A stretch of DNA of 64,000 nt from NCBI RefSeq assembly GCF_014529935.1, contig NZ_JACVFC010000006.1, positions 310,001-374,000 on the forward strand, in the 5' to 3' direction. The notes under the pieces are model-generated. The model ran no database searches. It saw only the letters and a list, made by a program, of their open reading frames with translations, and was not told the DNA's origin. This DNA comes from Chitinophaga qingshengii. Its GTDB lineage: Bacteria > Bacteroidota > Bacteroidia > Chitinophagales > Chitinophagaceae. Both the position numbers and the translations under genes were made by a program. Within the stretch, counting starts at the first letter, position 1, and each line of letters begins with the position of its first letter. Positions 33,128 to 41,033 of this stretch are shown piece after piece.

Positions 33128-33958
33128 ATGAAATCACATGTGAAGAATATCCTGCTGCTGATCGTTGGCGCATTGATATTTGCGGTAGGTATCAATTACC
33201 TGGCCATCCCCAATAAACTTTCCGAAGGCGGGGTTATCGGTATTACCATCGTTACCTATTATTACTTTGGCTGGTCGCCCGGCATTACCAACCTGATCAT
33301 CAACGCATTCCTGATAGTAGCGGGTTACCGGCTGCTGGACCGGCGGGTGATGTTATACACGATACTGGGCATCATCTTTTGTTCCCTGTTCCTGTACCTG
33401 ACAGAAAACAACCTGACGCCGGTCACCTCCAACACCTTGCTGGCGGCCATTTTTGCCGGTCTGCTGGTCGGCATTGGCATAGGCCTGGTATTCCTTTCCG
33501 GCGGCACTACCGGAGGCTCGGCCATCGTAGCCCGGATGTGCCAGAAATACTTCGGCTGGTCGCTCGGCAATGCGATGCTCATCTTTGATATTGTAGTAAT
33601 TGCAGCATCCGCCTTCATCATCGGCCTGGAGAAAACCCTTTATACCTTTATTGCCGTATACATCGGCGCCAGGGCCGTAGATTATATTGTAGACGGTCTG
33701 AATACCAAAAGGGCTATTACCATTATCTCCCAGCATACTCCCCAGATAGCCGAAAAGATCACCGGGGAAATGCAACGGGGCGCCACCGTATTACATGGTC
33801 ATGGCGCCTATACCGGCGACCGGAAAGAAGTATTATATGTAGTAATCGGCAAACAGGAGCTGATGCGCCTCAAAGAACTGGTACAGAAAGCTGATCCTGA
33901 AGCGTTTGTTGTGATTCACGAAGTGCACGAAGTATTAGGCCGCGGCTTCTCCAAATAA
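33128..33958 (+). CDS. YitT-family membrane protein
   Basis: This 276-residue protein has the YitT architecture: about five or six transmembrane helices in residues 8-185 (first ILLLIVGALIFAVGINYLAI) with the conserved FLSGGTTGGSAIVARM, then a C-terminal DUF2179 cytosolic domain (about 195-270) with GATVLHGHGAYTG and LYVVIGKQEL. Function is not established; transport of a small molecule is often suggested. A -7 box 4 nt before the start indicates its own promoter. Confidence 0.93.
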   Translation: MKSHVKNILLLIVGALIFAVGINYLAIPNKLSEGGVIGITIVTYYYFGWSPGITNLIINAFLIVAGYRLLDRRVMLYTILGIIFCSLFLYLTENNLTPVTSNTLLAAIFAGLLVGIGIGLVFLSGGTTGGSAIVARMCQKYFGWSLGNAMLIFDIVVIAASAFIIGLEKTLYTFIAVYIGARAVDYIVDGLNTKRAITIISQHTPQIAEKITGEMQRGATVLHGHGAYTGDRKEVLYVVIGKQELMRLKELVQKADPEAFVVIHEVHEVLGRGFSK

Positions 33959-34072
33959 AACTTTCCAGTCATTCATTTTTTCCCGGGTATTTGGATTTTG
34001 GGAAAGAGATGTCTATATTGTAGACACTCAAACGCATTCCTTACCATCTTGTCAACCAATAACCCGGGGAAA

Positions 34073-35194
34073 ATGACTCAAAGCTCCCAACGCTTTTTAC
34101 CGCTGGACGTGTTCCGCGGCATGACTGTTTGCTTCATGATCATTGTAAACACCGGCGGCACAGGAGGTACTTACTGGCCGCTGGACCATGCCCCCTGGCA
34201 TGGATGGACACCCACCGATCTGGTATTTCCTTCCTTCCTTTTTGCCGTGGGCAACGCCATGAGCTTCAGCATGAAGAAATATGAACAGCTGGGTAACTCC
34301 GCTGTTTTAGCCAAAATCTTCAAACGTACTTTCCTGATATTTCTGCTGGGATACCTCATGTACTGGTTTCCCTTTGTAGAACATACCGATGCCGGACTGG
34401 CCTTCAAACCGTTCAGCCATACCCGTGTACTGGGGGTATTGCAACGCATCGCACTATGTTATGGTATCGGTTCGCTACTCATTCATTATCTCCCGAAAAA
34501 AGGCGTGTGGGCTGTCAGCGCCCTGTTCCTGTTTGGCTATTGGGCCATTCTCTGGTTCTGCGGCACTCCCGGCGATCAATACGGTATTCACGGCAATGCC
34601 GGACTCACACTGGATAAAATGATCCTGGGCGACAACCACCTCTACCACGGAGAAGGTTTTGCCTTCGACCCGGAAGGTATTCTCAGCACCTTACCCGCTG
34701 TGGTAAACGTGATAGCGGGCTACTACGCCGGTCTTTTTGTGCAAAAACATGGCCGCACACAGCAGGGACTGCTGCGGATGGTTGCTGTCGGCGCACTGCT
34801 GATTATACTGGCCTATGCCTGGAACACCGTTTTCCCGATTAATAAAAAACTGTGGACCAGCTCCTATGTGTTACTTACGGTAGGCATCGACCTGATATTA
34901 TTATCTGTATTGATACAGCTGATTGATATGGCAGGTGTTACCAAAGGGACCGGCTTCTTTACCGTATTTGGTAAGAACCCCTTGTTTCTCTACCTGTTAT
35001 CTGAAGTGCTCGCCATCCTATTTTATTTTATACGGATAGGCGACCAATCACTGTACCAGTGGATCAACGATCAGTTCTTCCAGTCCTGGTCACCTGGCAA
35101 ATTCGGGTCTCTCCTATTCTCCCTCACCTTTATGCTACTCTGCTGGACAGTAGGTTTCTTCCTTGACAAACGGAAAATCTACGTCCGCGTATAA
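34073..35194 (+). CDS. DUF5009/HGSNAT-like membrane acyltransferase
   Basis: This protein of about 373 residues begins with the family motif RFLPLDVFRGMTVCFMIIVN and has about ten membrane helices. Relatives include the human lysosomal heparan-alpha-glucosaminide N-acetyltransferase, which acetylates a terminal sugar across the membrane. A sugar acetylation role is therefore possible. The frame is open to 33998, but ATG 34073 starts right at the conserved N terminus. An inverted repeat follows its stop and overlaps the leader of the next gene. Confidence 0.85.
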   Translation: MTQSSQRFLPLDVFRGMTVCFMIIVNTGGTGGTYWPLDHAPWHGWTPTDLVFPSFLFAVGNAMSFSMKKYEQLGNSAVLAKIFKRTFLIFLLGYLMYWFPFVEHTDAGLAFKPFSHTRVLGVLQRIALCYGIGSLLIHYLPKKGVWAVSALFLFGYWAILWFCGTPGDQYGIHGNAGLTLDKMILGDNHLYHGEGFAFDPEGILSTLPAVVNVIAGYYAGLFVQKHGRTQQGLLRMVAVGALLIILAYAWNTVFPINKKLWTSSYVLLTVGIDLILLSVLIQLIDMAGVTKGTGFFTVFGKNPLFLYLLSEVLAILFYFIRIGDQSLYQWINDQFFQSWSPGKFGSLLFSLTFMLLCWTVGFFLDKRKIYVRV

Positions 35195-35206
35195 ACTATT
35201 TAACCA

Positions 35207-35271
35207 TTTTTTTATTTAGATATTTGGCTATTTAAAGACTCCCTAAATAGCTAAATATCTAAATAAAAAAA
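35207..35271. repeat. Inverted repeat ending 1 nt before the SDR start codon
   Basis: Arms at 35207-35234 and 35244-35271 are 28 bp with one G-T wobble; the loop is 9 nt. Ends are runs of T and A. The right arm stops at 35271 and the next gene's ATG is 35273, so the stem would cover the ribosome-binding region of that gene, or act as terminator of the upstream gene. Confidence 0.92.
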
Positions 35272-35272
35272 T

Positions 35273-36058
35273 ATGAATCTCTCCTTAGAAGGTAAAACCG
35301 CACTGGTATGCGGCAGTTCACAAGGTATCGGTCTTGCTACGGCCATAGAACTTGCCGCCCTGGGCGCTACCTGTATCCTCACCGCCCGGAATGAAGAAAA
35401 GCTGAAGGCTGCTGTTGCCCTGCTACCGGCCCGTACCGGACAAGCCCATCGTTATATTGTTTCCGACTTCGCCGACCTGGAGGCCGTTACCGACCTGGCC
35501 GCCGATCTGGCCCTGGAAGGCCCGGTGCATGTATTGGTAAACAATAGTGGAGGACCGGCTGCCGGTCCCATCCTACAAGCCTCCACTTCCGCCTTTGCCG
35601 ATACCTTTTCGCAGCATGTGCTCTGCAACCAGGTACTGGCGCAAGCCCTGGTACCCGGTATGATACAGGCAGGCTATGGCCGTATTATCAATATTATATC
35701 CACCTCCGTAAAAACACCGCTGAAAAACCTGGGCGTGTCCAACACCATCCGCTGGGCTGTGGCCGCCTGGGCCAAAACACTGGCCAATGAAGTGGCTCAG
35801 TACGGTATAACGGTCAATAATGTACTGCCCGGCTCCACCCGCACCGAACGACTGGATAAACTATTCAACAATAGCGCAGCGGCCAGGCAGGTATCTTCCG
35901 AAACAATAGCCGAAGAATGGCGGGAAGAAATACCTATGAAACGATTCGGCGAAGCACATGAAATAGCCGCTATGGCTGCTTTCCTCGCCTCACCGGCCGC
36001 CTCATACGTAACTGGTACCAGCATCGCCGTAGATGGCGGCAGAACACCGGTATCCTAA
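35273..36058 (+). CDS. SDR-family oxidoreductase
   Basis: This 261-residue classical short-chain dehydrogenase has the cofactor motif CGSSQGIGLATAIEL, the NNSGG stretch, and the C-terminal ASPAASYVTGTSIAVDGG. The usual catalytic Y-x3-K is not obvious: the region IISTSVKTPLKNLGVSNTIR lacks a YxxxK, which suggests an altered active site. It lies 45 bp before lutABC and may be in the same transcript. The substrate is unknown. Confidence 0.88.
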   Translation: MNLSLEGKTALVCGSSQGIGLATAIELAALGATCILTARNEEKLKAAVALLPARTGQAHRYIVSDFADLEAVTDLAADLALEGPVHVLVNNSGGPAAGPILQASTSAFADTFSQHVLCNQVLAQALVPGMIQAGYGRIINIISTSVKTPLKNLGVSNTIRWAVAAWAKTLANEVAQYGITVNNVLPGSTRTERLDKLFNNSAAARQVSSETIAEEWREEIPMKRFGEAHEIAAMAAFLASPAASYVTGTSIAVDGGRTPVS

Positions 36059-36103
36059 AGATGACGGTCAACCAATACTGTCACTTAGCTGTTAAGCATA
36101 AGT

Positions 36104-36847
36104 ATGAAGGTTGGTTTGTTTATTCCCTGTTATATTGATGCCATCTATCCGGAAGCCGGCATCGCCACGCTGGAGCTGCTGGAGCGCTTCGGCGTGGAAA
36201 TCGTGTATCCGCTCAATCAAACCTGTTGCGGCCAGCCTATGGCCAATGAAGGCGACCAGCAACATTCCGCTGCTGCCGAACAATTGTTTGTGAATAACTT
36301 CCGGGAGTTTGATTATATCGTAGGCCCGGCAGGTAGTTGCGTAAAACATGTAAAATATCATCTGGACGCTATTCCGCAAGATCCCGATGTGTTGCATGTA
36401 CGGGAACGGACCTACGAACTGGTGGAATTTCTCCACGATATCCTCAAAGTAGAAGCCTTTCCCTGGGCCTATTTCCGCTATAAAGTGGGTTTGCATAATA
36501 GTTGTAGTTCTATCCGCGGACTGGGCATTGCCCGTTCCTCTGAAATCATGGGTACTCCTTTTAATAAATCAGCCAAACTATTACAGATGGTAGAAGGCCT
36601 GGAACTGGTACCTATGGACCGGCCGGACGAATGCTGTGGTTTCGGGGGCACCTTCTGTGTAACTGACGAAGCGGTGAGTGCCAGCATGGGCATCGACAAA
36701 GTACATGACTATCTGCGGCACGACGCCGAGTTTGTTGTTTCCCCCGATATGTCATGTCTCATGCATCAACAGGGTATTGCCCGCAAAGCAGGCATTCACC
36801 TGAAATTCCTGCATATTGCACAAGTGCTGAACGGAGGTCCTTTTTAA
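36104..36847 (+). CDS. lutA: Lactate utilization protein LutA (Fe-S, CCG domains)
   Basis: This 247-residue protein has two CCG (cysteine-rich) domains, with NQTCCGQPMANEGD and DECCGFGGTFCV, which bind iron-sulfur clusters in LutA/LldE and heterodisulfide-reductase-like proteins. With LutB and LutC it oxidises L-lactate to pyruvate and feeds electrons into respiration. lutB follows after 8 bp. Length and order match the standard lutABC operon. Confidence 0.95.
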   Translation: MKVGLFIPCYIDAIYPEAGIATLELLERFGVEIVYPLNQTCCGQPMANEGDQQHSAAAEQLFVNNFREFDYIVGPAGSCVKHVKYHLDAIPQDPDVLHVRERTYELVEFLHDILKVEAFPWAYFRYKVGLHNSCSSIRGLGIARSSEIMGTPFNKSAKLLQMVEGLELVPMDRPDECCGFGGTFCVTDEAVSASMGIDKVHDYLRHDAEFVVSPDMSCLMHQQGIARKAGIHLKFLHIAQVLNGGPF

Positions 36848-36855
36848 TATTTTTT

Positions 36856-38262
36856 ATGGAAGATGATAAAAAAGTAGATGTAGCCGCTCAAGCCGCCGCC
36901 TTCCTGGCACAGGACGAGGTGCATGAACCCATGCACGATAAAAACCTTTGGGCAGCCCGCATGAAACGGGATGCCGCCGCCCGGGAAGTACCGGAATGGG
37001 AAACACTGCGCCAGCTGGCATCTCAGATCAAGGAACATACCCTCACCCATCTACTCCAATACCTCACCGAATTTGAAAAAAATGCCACCAGCCGTGGCGC
37101 TAAAGTATACTGGGCCAGGGACGCAGCAGAACACAATCAACATGTGTGGGACATCCTCCGGGAAAAAAATATCAGTTCCGTTATCAAAAGCAAGTCTATG
37201 TTGCAGGAAGAATGCGGCATGACTGCTTTCCTGGAAAACCGCGGTATCACTGTCACTGAATCGGACCTGGGAGAACGTATCCAACAGCTGGACGATCAGC
37301 CTCCCAGTCATATCGTGATGCCTGCCATCCATAAAACCCGGGAAGATGTTGCGCAGTTATTTGCCCGTAACATTGGTACCGATCCCGCCAACACCGATCC
37401 GCATTATCTTACAGAAGCCATGCGCAACGATGCGCGAAAACGTTTCTTGGAAGCCGGCGCCGGCATGACGGGCGCCAATTTCGCCATTGCGGAAACAGGC
37501 AGTTTTGTAGTATGTACCAACGAAGGCAATGCCGATATCGGTGCATCGGTACCGCCCGTGCATATTGCCAGCATCGGCATTGAGAAGCTTTTGCCCAAAG
37601 TAAAAGACCTCGGCATTTTTATCCGCCTGTTATCGCGCAGCGCACTGGGTACGCTGGCTACACAATACACCTCTCATTTCAGCGGACCACGCAAAGGCGG
37701 CGAACTGCACATCATCCTGACCGACAACGGCCGGAGCAAACGATTAGGCATGCCCGAGTTTTGGACATCCCTGAAATGTATCCGTTGCGGCGCCTGTATG
37801 AACACCTGCCCTGTATACCGCCGCAGTGGCGGACTGGCCTATGGCGCCACTTATTCCGGCCCTATCGGTATTATCCTCGATCCTACTTTCGATGAATCCA
37901 AATACAGTGAACTTCCCTACCATTCTTCGTTATGTGGTTCCTGTACAGAAGTATGCCCGGTGAAGATCAATATCAGCGATCAGATCCTGCAATGGCGGAA
38001 AGTGATGGCCGCCAAAAAATATCTGCCGGCAGCGCGCCGGCTGGCATTTGGCACCGCCGGTAAAATATTCGAACATCCGCAGTTGTTCCGCAGTGCCGAA
38101 ACCATGGCCAGCGGAGCGTTGAAGTTCACCCCCAACTTCCTGCTGTACAACCGGGTATTAAATCCGTGGGGGCGTCACCGTGAGTTACCCCATTTCGCCG
38201 GACAAACATTCCGGGAATGGTATTTACAATACAAGGCCAAAAACAATGAACATGGAACATAA
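36856..38262 (+). CDS. lutB: Lactate utilization protein LutB (Fe-S)
   Basis: This protein of about 468 residues has an N-terminal LUD domain and a ferredoxin-type region with CIRCGACMNTCPVY and CGSCTEVCPVK that can hold two 4Fe-4S clusters. It is the middle subunit of the lactate oxidation complex. ATG 36856 follows lutA by 8 bp; a longer frame from 36754 overlaps lutA and is rejected. It overlaps lutC by 17 bp. Confidence 0.95.
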   Translation: MEDDKKVDVAAQAAAFLAQDEVHEPMHDKNLWAARMKRDAAAREVPEWETLRQLASQIKEHTLTHLLQYLTEFEKNATSRGAKVYWARDAAEHNQHVWDILREKNISSVIKSKSMLQEECGMTAFLENRGITVTESDLGERIQQLDDQPPSHIVMPAIHKTREDVAQLFARNIGTDPANTDPHYLTEAMRNDARKRFLEAGAGMTGANFAIAETGSFVVCTNEGNADIGASVPPVHIASIGIEKLLPKVKDLGIFIRLLSRSALGTLATQYTSHFSGPRKGGELHIILTDNGRSKRLGMPEFWTSLKCIRCGACMNTCPVYRRSGGLAYGATYSGPIGIILDPTFDESKYSELPYHSSLCGSCTEVCPVKINISDQILQWRKVMAAKKYLPAARRLAFGTAGKIFEHPQLFRSAETMASGALKFTPNFLLYNRVLNPWGRHRELPHFAGQTFREWYLQYKAKNNEHGT

Positions 38263-38842
38263 CAGTCGTAGTCAGGTACTGGCAGCCGTGGAGCGCCAGA
38301 TGCCCACTCACAAAATTGCGTATCCGGAAATACCGGATTTTCCACGTACCGCAGCTGATTTACTCGCCGCCTTTGAAGACCGTGTAAAAGATGCCGGCGG
38401 AGAGGTGTTCCACCTGGCAGATGCCGCCGCTGCGCAGGCTCTGCTGGTATCACAATATGCAGACGCCGGAATCATTTGTTCAGCAACCCCTGAAATAACC
38501 GGTGATCGTGACATCCATGCCGTTAAAAACCCGCATGAACTGGCCGATGTAGCCGTAGGCGTTATCCGCGCCCGTTTTGGCGTGGCTGAAAATGGGATGG
38601 TATGGCTTACCGAAGAAGACCTGGTAGTCAATGCGCTGGGGTTCCTGTCACAACACCTGGTTATCCTGTTATCGCCACAGGCTATTGTAGGAGATATGTA
38701 CGACGCGTATCTGCGGGTACACCTCGAAGATACCGCCTATGGCTGTTTTATGATGGGACCATCCGCCACCGCTGATATCGGCGCCGTGCTGGTACATGGC
38801 GCGCAAGGCGCCAGAAGTCTGCGTGTATACTTATTGCCCTAG
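38246..38842 (+). CDS. lutC: Lactate utilization protein LutC (LUD domain)
   Basis: This protein of about 198 residues has a LUD domain with ARFGVAENGMVWLTEED and MMGPSATADIGAVLVHGAQG, typical of LutC/YkgG. It overlaps the end of lutB by 17 bp, indicating translational coupling; ATG 38252 is a second candidate start. Its stop codon overlaps the stop of the convergent lipoprotein gene in a shared CTAG. Confidence 0.93.
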   Translation: MNMEHNSRSQVLAAVERQMPTHKIAYPEIPDFPRTAADLLAAFEDRVKDAGGEVFHLADAAAAQALLVSQYADAGIICSATPEITGDRDIHAVKNPHELADVAVGVIRARFGVAENGMVWLTEEDLVVNALGFLSQHLVILLSPQAIVGDMYDAYLRVHLEDTAYGCFMMGPSATADIGAVLVHGAQGARSLRVYLLP

Positions 38843-39456
38843 CAAGGAACGAAATAGACGATGCGTACCAGTTTCCCGTCTTCAAAATAACAATGTATAC
38901 TGCTGTCACTGTCTTCCACATCCGCGTCCCGCAGGGTGATCATGTCCGTATAACCACCATTTTCCGCCTGTTGTACCGCCCTGGGGAAATGTTTTTTCAT
39001 ATCCGCCCAGGTGGTAGCCTGACTGAAGGTAATACCCTTGTACACAATACTGTGCTCCGGTGTAAGCCGGAACTCGCTGCATAACAGGGTATCGTTGTGC
39101 AGTTCGTAGCGGGAGCCGTCTTTATAGAAGTACTGGAATTCGTCGTCGAATTGGGTACCGCAGAGGTAGTCCATATTGGGCTTCACCAGGCTGTCCGCCT
39201 CTCCCAGCACTGCTTTAAAACGGGGTAAAGTAGTGTGTAACGGCACTTTATTATCAATCAGCGCTTTTGAAAAGGGTAACGCTTCTATCTCTTTCCAGTC
39301 AATGTCTTCATGTGTTTTCTGCACCGAATCTTCTTCCTCCAGAGAGGTCAGCGCTATTTCCGAGGGAGCCGGTACGGCGGTGGGTTCATCTTCAGTAGTA
39401 GGATGATGGCAAGCGGTGGCACATAGCATCAATAAGGATAAAAATACTCTTTGCAT
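38839..39456 (-). CDS. Hypothetical lipoprotein
   Basis: This 205-residue protein has a lipoprotein signal (MQRVFLSLLMLCATAC) with Cys16 as likely lipidation site, followed by a Thr/Glu/Pro-rich linker. The rest is a compact globular domain with no family I recognise (…YKDGSRYELHNDTLLCSEF…, YFEDGKLVRIVYFVPC). It overlaps lutC tail-to-tail by 4 bp. Confidence 0.75.
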   Translation of the reverse strand: MQRVFLSLLMLCATACHHPTTEDEPTAVPAPSEIALTSLEEEDSVQKTHEDIDWKEIEALPFSKALIDNKVPLHTTLPRFKAVLGEADSLVKPNMDYLCGTQFDDEFQYFYKDGSRYELHNDTLLCSEFRLTPEHSIVYKGITFSQATTWADMKKHFPRAVQQAENGGYTDMITLRDADVEDSDSSIHCYFEDGKLVRIVYFVPC

Positions 39457-39548
39457 AACATTCCCGGTCTGTTGATCGCCGGCTAAATTAAAAATTTTCC
39501 GTATTATATGTAAAATTTTTATATGTATATTTTAAAAAATTATAATAA

Positions 39549-39580
39549 AAAAGCCGGCATGAACCTTCACGCCGGCTTTT
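39549..39580. terminator. Bidirectional terminator after susD
   Basis: AAAAGCCGGC at 39549-39558 pairs perfectly with GCCGGCTTTT at 39571-39580 around a 12-nt loop, with A/T tracts on both sides. It lies 22 bp past the susD stop. Confidence 0.92.
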
Positions 39581-39601
39581 AATTTATCAGCAACTATACA
39601 A

Positions 39602-41020
39602 CTAGTACACGTCAAACCAGAGCTTGGTGGTCAACAGATCCGCTCCCTGGCGGGCTACAGCAGCCTTGTAATTGGCGCCGTTCAGCGACTGCTCACTGGA
39701 CGGATACTTGAACCGTAACGGCATCTTACCTCCCAATGCACCGGCATAGGCAGGCGTCAGCTGAGGATAATCCAGCCTTCTCCACTCTGTGAAAGCTTCT
39801 ATGCCTTGTCCAAAGAGCGCGAGCCATTTCTGCTCACCGATGCTTTTCTTAAAGTTTACCGCGTCGTACAGCACGCCAGGTTGCGCCAGATAAGCAAGGG
39901 CAACGTTTTCGGCAAGGCCATATTGCACAAAGGAAGCCGTGACAGCCTGGTTATATAACGTAGCAGCAGTGCCGGCGGTCAAACCGCGCTGTGCGGCTTC
40001 CGCCAGGATAAACTGCTGTTCGGTATAGCTGAACAGCACTGCCGGGGCAGTGGTAGCCGTGAATACAGCACCCGCATCGGAAGTTTTGCTGAAGCCCAGC
40101 CGGGCCGCAGAATCGCTGGGTAGCCCGTTGGTAACGCCGATGATCACGTTGGTATCTTTGGGCACCGTAGCGTATATGCTTAACCGTGGGTCGTTCAGCG
40201 CTTTCAGTTTATCTACGATGGATTTGCTGATACGATAGTCGTTGCGCGTTTCCCGGTTTCGGCCTACAGGGTTTTGATTGGGAGAAGCGAGGTAATTGAG
40301 TTTCACCACAGCATCTTTGGGTAGCAAGGCTGCCGTGCCGGCGGCGGTCACTTCATCAAACACGGCTTTGGCAGTTGCATTATCGCGGTCGGCTATACGT
40401 AATGCAATACGCAGGCGCAGACCGTTGGCAAACTGTCGCCAGCGGGTAATATCGCCGCCCAGCAGGATATCGCCGTCAATATTATTACTACCGGGCGTGA
40501 GCGTGGCCACGGCACCTTTCAGTTCGGTCAGCAGGCCGGTATACACGTCTTTCTGGCTGTCATACACCGGTGTAAGATAACTGGCAATCTGACCAGCTTG
40601 TTTGTAAGGGATATCACCATAGAGATCTGTAAGCTGCTGGAAAATCCAGGAACGCATGATAATCGCGACCGCCTTATAATTGGGGTTATGCAGGCTATCC
40701 CCCAGCTGCGCCAAGGTAGTGAAGTCTTCGATGCCCTGTGCATAAAAATTACTCCATACGGTTTGTGTACCGGCAGCGCCGGCGATGTACCGGTCGGCAT
40801 CGGTATATTGTATTTTGGACCAGTACTGAACATATAATAAAGAGCCGTCCATCGCCGCATCCGGTCCCCAGTAGGTATCTACATTGGCTTTGATGCCGTT
40901 GCTCAGCAGATAGTCGGGTTGCACGGTAGTAGGTTCATTCGGGTTCTTGTTGATCCGCTCCAGCTCTTTACGGCAGGATGCCAGCAGCACGATGGCTAAC
41001 AACAGAAATATTTTTTTCAT
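39602..41020 (-). CDS. SusD/RagB-family nutrient-binding lipoprotein
   Basis: This protein of about 472 residues has a lipoprotein signal (KKIFLLLAIVLLASC) and the SusD-like sequence, with ERINKNPNEPTTVQPDYLLSN at the start, YGDIPYKQAG, and IEAFTEWRRLDYPQLTP near the end. It is the outer-leaflet partner of the SusC transporter. ATG 41020 starts at the signal peptide, 13 bp after the susC stop; a longer frame from 41047 overlaps susC. No glycosidase or peptidase gene follows, so the substrate is unknown. Confidence 0.93.
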   Translation of the reverse strand: MKKIFLLLAIVLLASCRKELERINKNPNEPTTVQPDYLLSNGIKANVDTYWGPDAAMDGSLLYVQYWSKIQYTDADRYIAGAAGTQTVWSNFYAQGIEDFTTLAQLGDSLHNPNYKAVAIIMRSWIFQQLTDLYGDIPYKQAGQIASYLTPVYDSQKDVYTGLLTELKGAVATLTPGSNNIDGDILLGGDITRWRQFANGLRLRIALRIADRDNATAKAVFDEVTAAGTAALLPKDAVVKLNYLASPNQNPVGRNRETRNDYRISKSIVDKLKALNDPRLSIYATVPKDTNVIIGVTNGLPSDSAARLGFSKTSDAGAVFTATTAPAVLFSYTEQQFILAEAAQRGLTAGTAATLYNQAVTASFVQYGLAENVALAYLAQPGVLYDAVNFKKSIGEQKWLALFGQGIEAFTEWRRLDYPQLTPAYAGALGGKMPLRFKYPSSEQSLNGANYKAAVARQGADLLTTKLWFDVY

Positions 41021-41033
41021 ATCCGGTGCGTAA

